Shown here one piece after another: positions 1 to 7,878 of a stretch of 64,000 nt of DNA (positions are counted from its first letter, which is position 1; every line of letters starts with the position of its first letter). Source of the stretch: Winogradskyella tangerina. Lineage in GTDB: Bacteria; Bacteroidota; Bacteroidia; Flavobacteriales; Flavobacteriaceae. A program made the position numbers and the translations under genes. The DNA lies in contig NZ_QERF01000010.1 in the NCBI RefSeq assembly GCF_003260205.1, positions 170,240 through 234,239 of the forward strand. Reading direction: 5' to 3'. The notes under the pieces are model-generated. The model searched no databases and was not told the origin of the DNA. It saw nothing but the letters and a program-made list of their open reading frames with translations.

Positions 1-33
1 TTCCGAAGCAATTTACATCATAAAGAATTAGCA

Positions 34-387
34 TTATGGTTTTTGATATTGAGATTTATTATAGTCAACTGCTTTGGTGACCCAATAGTCGAGATCTGTA
101 TCGAGATCAAATCCTTCAGGAGTAATAAAAATATAGCCTTTCATAGGTCTACCTGTAAAATCCATTGGTAAACATTCCTCTTTGTGAATTTCTTGGTCGT
201 AGGTGTCAACTCCGATTTTCGCCATAAGTAAGCTATCACCATATTTTTTATCGATATGAGTACCGCAGCACATCTTATCATTGACCATAAAAACCAGTCC
301 ACCCATCATTTTTTTAGCATAAAAGGGCACATTTTTACTAGAAATAATCTGATGGATTCTATCGCCTAAGTGTTCATCATATGCCAT
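34..387 (-). CDS. TfoX/Sxy N-terminal domain protein
   Basis: A 117-residue protein with the compact TfoX N-terminal fold pattern: an early helix, then the KKMMGGLVFMVNDKMCCG core and a PMKGYIFI strand. The competence regulator TfoX/Sxy of gammaproteobacteria has this domain plus a C-terminal one. Stand-alone copies such as this are common in Bacteroidota and have no established role. It lies 11 bases downstream of the lipoprotein gene on the same strand, so the two are probably cotranscribed. There is no signal peptide, so it is cytoplasmic. The family call rests on motif resemblance; a competence role is not supported. Confidence 0.8.
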   Translation of the reverse strand: MAYDEHLGDRIHQIISSKNVPFYAKKMMGGLVFMVNDKMCCGTHIDKKYGDSLLMAKIGVDTYDQEIHKEECLPMDFTGRPMKGYIFITPEGFDLDTDLDYWVTKAVDYNKSQYQKP

Positions 388-398
388 ATTTCTTTGGT

Positions 399-899
399 TT
401 AGTTGGTTTCAGGTTTATTTGTTGAAGTGACACAATCAATTTTCCATTGATCACCATATTTTCTGTATATGGCGGTCCAAGCAAAATGTGTTTCGCTTTG
501 CGTTAATTCGCCGTCTTCATTTTCACTTGTAATTGCAACGATCTTATCAACAATGGTGTAGGCCATCGTGCCGTCATCAGAAAATTTTATGACAGGTTCA
601 GAGACATCATCCCATTTTAAGAATTCTACGCTCGAAAAATAACCATGATACCTCGAAATTGTTTCGCCTTTTTCAGGTTTACTAATGATACCACGATTAA
701 CAGAAATGAAATTATCTGAAAGTTGATCTGCAAATGCGATGGAATCTTTCTTGAAATGATAATGGCGTTGTGCATGATGAAGGTCGAGAATTTTGGCTTT
801 TTCAGATTCTAAATCCACAGGATGTTCAGAATTACAGGATAAAAACAAGAGTGCAAAAAGCAACAGCAGAAATGCTCTGAATGTGATGATTGATTTCAT
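399..899 (-). CDS. NTF2-like (DUF4440/SnoaL-type) lipoprotein
   Basis: A 166-residue protein with a lipoprotein signal peptide (hydrophobic run, then the lipobox LFLSC at about residues 18-22), so it is probably lipid-anchored in the envelope. The mature part looks like the small cone-shaped NTF2/SnoaL fold: an N-terminal helix, then strands ending in THFAWTAIYRKYGDQWKIDCV, a pattern typical of DUF4440-like domains. No catalytic residues can be assigned. It is the upstream partner of the TfoX-domain gene. Substrate and role are unknown. Confidence 0.65.
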   Translation of the reverse strand: MKSIITFRAFLLLLFALLFLSCNSEHPVDLESEKAKILDLHHAQRHYHFKKDSIAFADQLSDNFISVNRGIISKPEKGETISRYHGYFSSVEFLKWDDVSEPVIKFSDDGTMAYTIVDKIVAITSENEDGELTQSETHFAWTAIYRKYGDQWKIDCVTSTNKPETN

Positions 900-994
900 A
901 ATGAATTTAGCTTAGTCCTACTAATTTAGGCAAATGCGTAGAAAACTAATTCCTTTTGGCAAAAGTTTATGACCAGATAGAAAATGCCAGGGAA

Positions 995-1777
995 CTATTT
1001 CAAATTCACTGCAATTGTAGTGCTTGAAGTAACATAAAACGGAATAACATTGAACAGATCTGAAGACGTAGAATTGATATAATTGGGATCAGCTAGTTGG
1101 GCACGTAAGAATTTTGCCGAATCATAAACTTCCCAAACTTTTAATTCATTCGTTTTGCCAGAGCTATTATTGGCTTCCAATTTATTCCTTTTGATCAATT
1201 TTTTGGCCAGGGATTCATCGACCAATTTCATGGTTTTACTTGAACCAGTTTTATCGTTGATTTTGAGAATTACCCAAAAGAATTTTTTATTGTTGTCGAT
1301 TGCATTGTGCTTATTCGGAGAAAGCATGTTTTCAATTTTAATGTTCGACGAACCATTAATGGGTTTCATGTTTTCATCTAACATAATAGCACTATCATAA
1401 GATGCATTTTTGCCGTCCTTTGTAGAGTTCTGTGATGAGGTGTCATCTCTTTCATAGCGTACAATTTCCATCAAAATAACTTTGTCTTCGAGTTTAGCTT
1501 CAACTACAAATTCTCCAATTGGCAAGTCAGAAATTGAAATTTTAGCATCGGATTGATCAAGCATTACTATTTTTTCGAAATCTTCATTAAAGATTTCAAC
1601 CTTTAAAATCTTTTGTTCACAACCTAAAACTAAACTATCTCTAGTTTTATTGAGTTGATGTTTGAGTTCCTTTGCTTTCGGATTGAAATTTTTGAGCAGC
1701 ACAGTATTCTGACCATTAAGACTAATAGTCAAAAACAACATAAGTAGCGAAAATAGTGTCTTATACATAATGATCAC
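995..1777 (-). CDS. Secreted protein of unknown function
   Basis: A 260-residue protein with an N-terminal signal peptide (MYKTLFSLLMLFLTISLNGQ) that ends in the Gln typical of flavobacterial Sec signal cleavage regions. The ATG three codons upstream (MIIMYK) is the alternative start. The first half of the mature protein is beta-rich (ISDLPIGEFVVEAKLEDKVI) and resembles the C-terminal strands of secreted surface proteins; the second half is Lys/Asn-rich. I recognise no catalytic motif or named family. It is flanked by 95 and 193 bases of non-coding sequence and looks monocistronic. Confidence 0.6.
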   Translation of the reverse strand: MIIMYKTLFSLLMLFLTISLNGQNTVLLKNFNPKAKELKHQLNKTRDSLVLGCEQKILKVEIFNEDFEKIVMLDQSDAKISISDLPIGEFVVEAKLEDKVILMEIVRYERDDTSSQNSTKDGKNASYDSAIMLDENMKPINGSSNIKIENMLSPNKHNAIDNNKKFFWVILKINDKTGSSKTMKLVDESLAKKLIKRNKLEANNSSGKTNELKVWEVYDSAKFLRAQLADPNYINSTSSDLFNVIPFYVTSSTTIAVNLK

Positions 1778-1937
1778 ATTTAGATTTGAGGCTATAATAT
1801 GCTATGTATCTACTACTAAAGTTACGGGCTTTTAGCGAAGGATTTACAGATTTAAGATGTTTTGCAATTTTCTGGGATGATATACTTCGAAATAAGATGT
1901 ACAGCAAAAAAATAGGATTTAATAACCCCTTTTTTTG

Positions 1938-1951
1938 ACCGTTTAAACGGT
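1938..1951. promoter_or_regulatory. 14-bp perfect palindrome upstream of the DUF4230-tetR pair
   Basis: The sequence ACCGTTTAAACGGT is fully self-complementary. It sits 20 bases before the DUF4230 start codon, between a T-run and a TAATTTAG that loosely resembles a -7 box. Position and symmetry fit an operator for a dimeric regulator, possibly autoregulation by the TetR protein encoded in the same transcript. It differs from the palindrome before paaE, so either two regulators are involved or only one site belongs to this TetR protein. Confidence 0.5.
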
Positions 1952-1970
1952 AATTTAGTTAAATTAGCCT

Positions 1971-2591
1971 ATGCGAAAAATTCTATTTGGAGTTGTCATA
2001 ACCCTAGTCGTCTTATTCACTTTTAAATACTGTGGGGAAAAATCTGAGGACAAAATTGTGCTTCAGGAAAACTCAACATTAATTCAGGAGCAAATTAAGA
2101 ATGTGGGGAAACTTGTAGTCACAGAAGGACATTTTAGTGAGGTGTTTACCTATAAGAATTCCAAGTCGATATTTGGTGATTGGCTTGAAGCCGAAAAACA
2201 GGCCATTGTAATCGTAAATGCAGATGTCACCGTCGGATATGATCTTAGCAAGTTAGAATATAAAATCGATGAAGATTCTAAAACGCTGCAAATTCTGAAT
2301 ATTCCCGATGAAGAAATAAATATTAATCCAGATCTTGAATATTATGATATTCAGGCAGATTTCTTAAATCAATTTGAAGCCAAAGACTACAATGACATCA
2401 AAGAAACGGTAAAAGCTTCTCTTATGAAAAAAATTGATAGTTCCGAACTAAAGTCGAACGCACAAAATAGACTGCTTAGCGAGTTATCTAAATTTTATAT
2501 CCTAACAAAATCCTTAGGCTGGACACTGAAATACAATACAACACCGATTGAGTCTATAGAATCTTTTAAAACCATCGACTTCAAACTTTGA
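1971..2591 (+). CDS. DUF4230 domain protein
   Basis: A 206-residue protein with one N-terminal membrane or signal segment (LFGVVITLVVLFTFKYC) and an extracytoplasmic part. The mature region has the DUF4230 pattern: an N-terminal helix, KLVVTEGHFSEVFTYK, a central KQAIVIVNADVTVGYDLSKL strand pair and a helical C-terminus. DUF4230 proteins are widespread in Bacteroidota and have no known function. Its stop codon overlaps the start of the TetR gene by four bases (TTGA), so translation of the two is probably coupled. Confidence 0.85.
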   Translation: MRKILFGVVITLVVLFTFKYCGEKSEDKIVLQENSTLIQEQIKNVGKLVVTEGHFSEVFTYKNSKSIFGDWLEAEKQAIVIVNADVTVGYDLSKLEYKIDEDSKTLQILNIPDEEININPDLEYYDIQADFLNQFEAKDYNDIKETVKASLMKKIDSSELKSNAQNRLLSELSKFYILTKSLGWTLKYNTTPIESIESFKTIDFKL

Positions 2592-3160
2592 GTAAAACTG
2601 AAACCCGAAAAGATGAAATCATTAGAGTAGCCGCAAGGTTATTCAAGGAGAAAGGATATAGCGCAGTAACTATGCGCGATCTCGCTGCAGAAATGGGTAT
2701 TAAAGCGGCAAGTTTGTACAACCATATCAATTCTAAACAAGATATTCTCGATGAGATCATCATCAATCTAGCTGAAGCTTTCACGGCAGGAATGAAGGAG
2801 ATTCAGACTTCTGATCAGAGTTGTATAGGCAAACTAAAAGAGATCATCGAGTTACATGTGAAACTTTCTAGTCAGAACATTTATGGCATGGCATCACTAA
2901 ATAATGATTGGATGCATCTCACAGAAAAACGCGCTTATTATAAAAAACTACGAACGGATTACGAAGATGACTTTAGGCATATTCTAGAAGAAGGTATTAC
3001 TTCCGGAGAAATCATAAACGAAAAGCCTGAAGTAATGATGTTTTCAATATTAACGACACTGCGCTCACTTTACATTTGGATACCGAAGAAAGAAGATCTA
3101 GATCTTAAAGAACTAACAACATCACTCCATCAAATCCTAATTACCGGAATTAACAAATAG
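2588..3160 (+). CDS. paaR: TetR/AcrR-family regulator, likely repressor of the paa operon
   Basis: A 190-residue one-component regulator. The N-terminal helix-turn-helix is clear (TMRDLAAEMGIKAASLYNHI, residues about 31-50), followed by a helical ligand-binding domain typical of TetR proteins. The start is a TTG that overlaps the upstream stop; no ATG exists before the HTH. In several bacteria outside the enterics a TetR-type PaaR, not the GntR-like PaaX, represses phenylacetate genes and is released by phenylacetyl-CoA. Here the gene lies 66 bases before paaE, and a strong palindrome lies between them. The PaaR assignment is inferred from context and family. Confidence 0.8.
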   Translation: MSKTETRKDEIIRVAARLFKEKGYSAVTMRDLAAEMGIKAASLYNHINSKQDILDEIIINLAEAFTAGMKEIQTSDQSCIGKLKEIIELHVKLSSQNIYGMASLNNDWMHLTEKRAYYKKLRTDYEDDFRHILEEGITSGEIINEKPEVMMFSILTTLRSLYIWIPKKEDLDLKELTTSLHQILITGINK

Positions 3161-3176
3161 TTTAGATTTAATTTTA

Positions 3177-3210
3177 TAACTTTGCTGAATAAACTAACAA
3201 GTGTTAGTTT
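3177..3210 (+). promoter_or_regulatory. Promoter -7 box and TetR-type operator before paaE
   Basis: TAACTTTG at 3177-3184 matches the Bacteroidota -7 consensus TANNTTTG. Six bases later comes a perfect inverted repeat, AAACTAACA and TGTTAGTTT around a 2-base centre (3191-3210). A repressor dimer bound here would cover the expected transcription start. No convincing -33 TTG is present at the usual distance. I saw no second copy of the palindrome in the window, which suggests a single control point for the whole paa transcript. Confidence 0.75.
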
Positions 3211-3226
3211 GAAATTTTATAATTGA

Positions 3227-4300
3227 ATGGCGGAGTTCCATAACTTAAAAGTTGAAGATATTTACAAAGAAACAGAAGATACTTCTGTGGTTACTTTTGA
3301 AGTACCTTCAAATTTAGTAGAGGCGTTTAAGTTTAGACAGGGACAACATCTTACCCTGAAAGCTGATATCAATGGCGAAGATGTACGCCGTTCATATTCG
3401 CTTTGTTCAAGTCCTAACGAAGCCAAGTGGCAAGTTGCGGTCAAACAAATCCCTGGTGGTAAATTTTCAACCTATATCAACGAAGAGCTTCAGACTGGAG
3501 ATGTTATTGAAGTGATGGCACCAAGTGGCACATTCGGAGTAGATAGCCATGCGGATAACGACAAAAACTATTTATTCTTTGCCGCTGGAAGTGGAATTAC
3601 ACCCGTAATATCCATGATAAAAACACATCTGGAAGCTGAACCTAATTCTACTTGCAAGTTATTTTATGTGAATAAGACCGCAAAATCAATTATCTTTAAG
3701 GAAGAACTTGAACAACTTCGGAATAAGTACTTCGGAAGACTTGAAATATATTATTTCTTAACTCAGGAGCGTCGCGATATTGAATTATTTAACGGACGAT
3801 TCGACGATGATAAAATGAAAGTCCTCACTAAGACCTTCATCGACATTCCAGATACCAACGAAGTATTTTTATGTGGTCCTGAAAAAATGGTGAACTACGT
3901 AAGCGAATATTTGATCAATGCAGGATTGCCCAAAGAATTAGTTCATTTCGAATTGTTTGTTACAGGTTTATCCGAAGAGGACATTAAACGCCAAGAACGT
4001 TTAGCAAAACAAAACGTAGAAGGTACAGAAGTGATCATTGTCGATGGTGGAAAGGAATTCTTATTCACCATGACGAGCGATTACGACAATATCCTCGATG
4101 CAGCATTAAATGCTGGTGCGGATTTACCATTTGCCTGTAAAGGTGGTGTTTGTAGTACCTGTAAATGTCAGGTGACTGAAGGTGAAGTTGAAATGAAAAT
4201 CAACTATGCTTTAGAAGATAAAGAAGTCGCCCAAAATTTTGTTTTAAGTTGTCAGGCTGTGCCAACAACTGATAAAGTAGTCGTAGACTTTGATGTCTAG
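3227..4300 (+). CDS. paaE: Phenylacetyl-CoA 1,2-epoxidase reductase subunit PaaE
   Basis: The 357-residue reductase passes electrons from NAD(P)H through FAD and a [2Fe-2S] cluster to the PaaA diiron centre. Domains in order: FAD-binding barrel with RRSYSLCSSP (about residues 48-57), NAD(P)-binding domain with FFAAGSGITPVISM and FLCGPEKMV, and a C-terminal plant-type ferredoxin domain with CKGGVCSTCKC (about residues 304-314) and a distal Cys in LSCQ. Length equals the usual 356 or so. It is the first gene after the operator, whereas in E. coli it is the last of the ABCDE set. Confidence 0.95.
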   Translation: MAEFHNLKVEDIYKETEDTSVVTFEVPSNLVEAFKFRQGQHLTLKADINGEDVRRSYSLCSSPNEAKWQVAVKQIPGGKFSTYINEELQTGDVIEVMAPSGTFGVDSHADNDKNYLFFAAGSGITPVISMIKTHLEAEPNSTCKLFYVNKTAKSIIFKEELEQLRNKYFGRLEIYYFLTQERRDIELFNGRFDDDKMKVLTKTFIDIPDTNEVFLCGPEKMVNYVSEYLINAGLPKELVHFELFVTGLSEEDIKRQERLAKQNVEGTEVIIVDGGKEFLFTMTSDYDNILDAALNAGADLPFACKGGVCSTCKCQVTEGEVEMKINYALEDKEVAQNFVLSCQAVPTTDKVVVDFDV

Positions 4301-4387
4301 TTTGAAGCATCAAATCAACATAAATGAAAAAGAAATTAAATTAAAATTTGCTTGTGGACTTGAGCCAATAGCACAAAGCCAAAAAAA

Positions 4388-5344
4388 ATGAGTGAAGAAC
4401 AAATTAGAAGTTTAGAAAGAAATTTTAATGAGCGTATTGAGCGCGATGAAAAGATCGAGCCTAAGGACTGGATGCCAGAGAAATACCGCCAGACTCACAT
4501 CCGACAAATATCTCAACATGCCCATTCAGAGATCGTCGGAATGCTTCCAGAAGGTAACTGGATCACACGTGCGCCATCTCTTAGACGTAAAGTAGCGTTG
4601 TTAGCAAAAGTACAGGATGAAGCTGGTCATGGACTCTACTTATATAGCGCGTGCGAAACGCTTGGTGTAACTAGAGATGAATTATACGAGCAATTACACA
4701 CGGGCAAAGCCAAATACTCTAGTATTTTTAATTATCCAGCACTAACATGGGCTGATATGGGTGCTATTGGTTGGTTAGTTGATGGTGCTGCAATCATTAA
4801 TCAGGTGCCACTTTGTAATACTTCTTATGGCCCATACGCCAGAGCAATGATCCGTGTATGTAAAGAAGAAAGTTTTCACCAGAGACAAGGCTTCGAGATC
4901 ATGTTGAAATTGGCAAATGGTACACCAGAACAAAAAGAGTTGGCACAAGATGCCTTGAACAGATGGTGGTGGCCAAGTTTAATGATGCTAGGACCAACGG
5001 ATGATAAATCGGTTCATACTGAGCAATCCATGAAGTGGAAACTTAAACGTAAAACAAATGACGAATTACGTCAGCAGTTTATTGACCAAACTGTGCCTCA
5101 AGCCGATGTTCTCGGATTAACAATTCCAGACCCTGATTTAAAGTGGAATGAAGAACGCCAGAGTTACGATTTTGGTGAAATCGATTGGGACGAATTCTGG
5201 CAAGTAGTTAAAGGTCATGGACCAATGAATAAAGAACGTATGAAGGCACGTGTTGGTGCTTGGGAACGTGGAACATGGGTGCGCGATGCAGCTATGGCTT
5301 ACGCAGAAAAGAAACGTGCAAGAAAAGAAAAAGAAGCAGTTTAA
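4388..5344 (+). CDS. paaA: Phenylacetyl-CoA 1,2-epoxidase catalytic subunit PaaA
   Basis: The 318-residue catalytic alpha subunit of the ring 1,2-phenylacetyl-CoA epoxidase, a soluble diiron monooxygenase that makes the 1,2-epoxide with O2. The diiron-ligand motifs are visible: [14 protein letters not shown] (about residues 77-90) and [10 protein letters not shown] (about residues 159-168). Length is close to E. coli PaaA (309). An 87-base gap separates it from paaE, and paaB follows after 12 bases. The C-terminal Lys/Arg-rich tail (KKRARKEKE) is slightly longer than usual. Confidence 0.96.
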   Translation: MSEEQIRSLERNFNERIERDEKIEPKDWMPEKYRQTHIRQISQHAHSEIVGMLPEGNWITRAPSLRRKVALLAKVQDEAGHGLYLYSACETLGVTRDELYEQLHTGKAKYSSIFNYPALTWADMGAIGWLVDGAAIINQVPLCNTSYGPYARAMIRVCKEESFHQRQGFEIMLKLANGTPEQKELAQDALNRWWWPSLMMLGPTDDKSVHTEQSMKWKLKRKTNDELRQQFIDQTVPQADVLGLTIPDPDLKWNEERQSYDFGEIDWDEFWQVVKGHGPMNKERMKARVGAWERGTWVRDAAMAYAEKKRARKEKEAV

Positions 5345-5356
5345 AACAACAACGAT

Positions 5357-5644
5357 ATGGCAACAAAGAATTGGCCTCTATGGGAAATCTTCGTTCGAAG
5401 TAAAAACGGATTGGAACACAGACATTTTGGAAGTTTACATGCTGCAGATGCCGACATGGCACTCGAAAATGCTAGAGATGTCTACACGCGTCGAAATGAA
5501 GGCGTAAGCATTTGGGTTGTAGAATCAAAGCATATTACAGCTTCAAACCCAGAAAACAATGGCGAGTTATTTGAGCCTGCTCAAGATAAAGTATATCGTC
5601 ATCCTACGTTTTATGATGTTCCAGACGAAGTAAAGCATATGTAA
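5357..5644 (+). CDS. paaB: Phenylacetyl-CoA epoxidase subunit PaaB
   Basis: A small structural subunit of 95 residues, the same length as E. coli PaaB. The opening WPLWEIFVRSKNGLEHRHFG and the later ADADMALENARDVYTRRNEG are diagnostic of the family. PaaB is thought to bridge PaaAC heterodimers in the epoxidase complex and is needed for activity. It lies 12 bases after paaA. The gap to the true paaC start holds a dispersed repeat copy. Confidence 0.95.
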   Translation: MATKNWPLWEIFVRSKNGLEHRHFGSLHAADADMALENARDVYTRRNEGVSIWVVESKHITASNPENNGELFEPAQDKVYRHPTFYDVPDEVKHM

Positions 5645-5670
5645 TTCAACGTTGATATGCTCGCATGAAT

Positions 5671-5695
5671 TGTCACACTGAGCGCAGTCGAAGTG
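5671..5695 (+). repeat. Dispersed flavobacterial intergenic repeat copy
   Basis: The sequence TGTCACACTGAGCGCAGTCG followed by AAGTG matches a short repeat, best known from its other strand as CACTTCGACTGCGCTCAGTG, that occurs between genes in many Flavobacteriaceae genomes. It has internal symmetry (ACTG-AGCG-CAGT). Translating it gives the artefactual peptide HTERSRSV, often seen as a false N-terminus in annotations. A decayed relative is at 8840-8866. Confidence 0.75.
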
Positions 5696-5727
5696 TTGCA
5701 CATGTTTCCTATCATAAAAGTCAAAAA

Positions 5728-6483
5728 ATGAAAAACGAAAATTTATACAACTATATTCTCGGTATCGCTGACAATAGTTTGATCTTAGGTCAACGCCTAG
5801 GTGAGCTAACAGGCCATGGTCCAAACTTAGAAACAGATATTGCTTGTACCAATATTTCACTAGACTTATTTGGTCAGGTAAGAAGCTATTTTCAATATGC
5901 AGGAAAGATCGCTGGTGACGGACGCTCTGAGGATGATATTGCCATGCTCAGAAAAGAGCGCGAATACAAAAACGTACTTCTGGTAGAACAACCAAATACT
6001 AATTTTGCATACACCATAGCAAGGCAATTTTTGTTTGATGCTTATCACTTGGCCTTCTTAAAGGAGTTGCAAAAAAGTCCTGATCTAACCCTATCTGCGA
6101 TCGCTAACAAATGTGTGAAGGAAGTAAGTTACCACGAACGATTCTCCTCTGATTGGGTGCGACGACTAGGTGATGGCACTGAAGAAAGCCGAGAGAAAAT
6201 GCAAGAAGCTATTAATGACCTTTGGATGTACACAGATGAATTATTCCATCAAACGGAAGCAGACAAAGCAGTCGTAGCAGAAGGTATCGGCGTAGATGTG
6301 ACTAATTTGAAAACTGCTTATTACGCTTATGTTGCCGAGGTTTTAGAAGAGGCAACTTTAGAAGTGCCAGAAACCAAGTACTTCCAAAAGGGAGGTAAAA
6401 ATGGTGTTCATACAGAGCATTTGGGATATATTTTAGCAGAATTACAATATATGCAGCGCACCTATCCGAATATGGAGTGGTAA
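5728..6483 (+). CDS. paaC: Phenylacetyl-CoA epoxidase structural subunit PaaC
   Basis: A 251-residue subunit, very close to E. coli PaaC (248). It pairs with PaaA; it has the same ferritin-like helical fold but is considered structural. The start is set at the ATG of MKNENLYNYILGIADN because the open frame 63 bases upstream runs through the dispersed repeat and adds an artefactual HTERSRSV peptide. Family segments include ADNSLILGQRLGELTGHGP and KEVSYHERFSSDWVRRLGDG. The stop lies just before the paaD start. Confidence 0.95.
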   Translation: MKNENLYNYILGIADNSLILGQRLGELTGHGPNLETDIACTNISLDLFGQVRSYFQYAGKIAGDGRSEDDIAMLRKEREYKNVLLVEQPNTNFAYTIARQFLFDAYHLAFLKELQKSPDLTLSAIANKCVKEVSYHERFSSDWVRRLGDGTEESREKMQEAINDLWMYTDELFHQTEADKAVVAEGIGVDVTNLKTAYYAYVAEVLEEATLEVPETKYFQKGGKNGVHTEHLGYILAELQYMQRTYPNMEW

Positions 6484-6488
6484 AATAT

Positions 6489-6989
6489 ATGACAATCACA
6501 GAGCAACATATTGACGACATATTAATTCCAATACTAGAAGAAGTTTCGGACCCAGAGATTCCTGTATTGTCTATTATGGATATGGGTGTAGTGCGTTCTG
6601 CAAAGTTAATAGATGGAAAGGTTAAGGTCGAAATTACACCGACCTATAGTGGTTGTCCGGCAATGGACGTGATTGGAGATGACATTAAAACGGCATTGAA
6701 GAAGGCAGGATATGAAGCAGAGATCGATCTTATTTTACATCCTGCATGGACAACAGATTGGATAACGCCACGTGGTCGAAAAGCGCTTGAGGATTACGGC
6801 ATTGCAGCGCCATTAGAAGCTGATGCTGATAAGGCAGTTTTACTAGAAGGTAAACGATTGGTAAAATGTACTAATTGCGGTTCTCATAATACAAGGATGG
6901 TGAGTCAGTTTGGTTCTACAGCTTGTAAAGCACAGTTTCAGTGTGATGATTGCCAAGAGCCATTCGATTACTTTAAATGTTTGAAATGA
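6489..6989 (+). CDS. paaD: Phenylacetate degradation protein PaaD (MIP18/DUF59 family)
   Basis: A 166-residue protein, like E. coli PaaD (165). The N-terminal MIP18/DUF59 domain has DPEIPVLSIMDMGVV and PTYSGCPAM; the C-terminal part has four spaced Cys pairs or singles (CTNCG, TACK, CDDC, FKC) consistent with a zinc or iron-sulfur site. PaaD is thought to help assemble metal centres of the epoxidase. The ATG at 6489 is preferred; an in-frame GTG at 6477 overlapping the paaC end is the alternative. Confidence 0.93.
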   Translation: MTITEQHIDDILIPILEEVSDPEIPVLSIMDMGVVRSAKLIDGKVKVEITPTYSGCPAMDVIGDDIKTALKKAGYEAEIDLILHPAWTTDWITPRGRKALEDYGIAAPLEADADKAVLLEGKRLVKCTNCGSHNTRMVSQFGSTACKAQFQCDDCQEPFDYFKCLK

Positions 6990-7073
6990 TATTCTGAAGT
7001 TTCTCAATGTTTTCAGAAAGACTTTAGACCAGATAACAACTAACTAAAAATCAAATAAAAAGAGAATAAAGGT

Positions 7074-7856
7074 ATGAGCAATTCCATTCTTTTAAAGATT
7101 GAGAACAAAGTAGCACACATTACGCTCAATAGGCCAGAAGTTTTCAATAGCTTTAATCGTGAAATGGCCTTGAGTCTGCAAGAAATCCTTAACCAATGCG
7201 AATCAAATTCCGAAGTAAGAGCTATCGTTCTTACAGGAAATGGAAAAGCTTTTTGTGCCGGACAAGATCTAAAAGAAGTCACCACGCCAGAGCTTAATCC
7301 AGGATTCAAAAAAATATTAGAAGAGCACTACAATCCTATCATAAAACAGATCCGAGAAATCAGAAAACCGATAATTGGCGCCATTAATGGTGTAGCCGCA
7401 GGAGCTGGCGCAAACATTGCCTTAGCTTGTGATATCGTAGTTGCGCACGAAAAGGTAAGCTTTATTCAGGCCTTCAGTTTAATTGGTTTAGTGCCAGATA
7501 GTGCCGGAACCTATTTTTTACCGCGATTAATTGGTTTTCAAAAAGCGCAAGCGCTAGCGATGCTTGGGGATAAAGTTTCTGCAGAAGAGGCAGAACGCAT
7601 CGGAATGATCTACAAAGTGATTCCAATAGATCAGTTTCAGGATGAGGTTCATAATTTGGCTGAGAAATTAGCTAATATGCCAACAAAGGCTTTGGGAATG
7701 ATCAAGGAATTATTTAATGCATCGATGACCAATTCATTAGATGACCAATTAGATATGGAGTCTAAATATCAAATCGAAGCAGCTCAAAGTGAAGACTATA
7801 AAGAAGGTGTTGCGGCATTTATTGAAAAACGCAAACCGAATTTTCAGGGTAGATAA
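7074..7856 (+). CDS. paaG: Epoxyphenylacetyl-CoA isomerase PaaG (crotonase family)
   Basis: The 260-residue crotonase converts ring 1,2-epoxyphenylacetyl-CoA to oxepin-CoA. It follows E. coli PaaG closely: NRPEVFNSFN, AFCAGQDLKEV (oxyanion loop), GVAAGAGANIALACD, and AFSLIGLVPDSAGTYFLPR, with the PaaG-type catalytic Asp in VPD. The two hydratase glutamates of classical crotonases are replaced (Asn and Ala), as expected for PaaG. An 84-base gap separates it from paaD. Confidence 0.93.
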   Translation: MSNSILLKIENKVAHITLNRPEVFNSFNREMALSLQEILNQCESNSEVRAIVLTGNGKAFCAGQDLKEVTTPELNPGFKKILEEHYNPIIKQIREIRKPIIGAINGVAAGAGANIALACDIVVAHEKVSFIQAFSLIGLVPDSAGTYFLPRLIGFQKAQALAMLGDKVSAEEAERIGMIYKVIPIDQFQDEVHNLAEKLANMPTKALGMIKELFNASMTNSLDDQLDMESKYQIEAAQSEDYKEGVAAFIEKRKPNFQGR

Positions 7857-7878
7857 AAACTAAAAAGTGTCCCCAGGA

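Noticed and set aside
5250..5507. 85-residue open frame overlapping the paaA end and paaB
   Set aside because: It runs in another frame across two well-supported genes and resembles no protein family.
5665..5727. Upstream extension of the paaC reading frame (MNCHTERSRSV...)
   Set aside because: It is the translation of a dispersed intergenic repeat; the remaining protein from 5728 matches the normal PaaC length.
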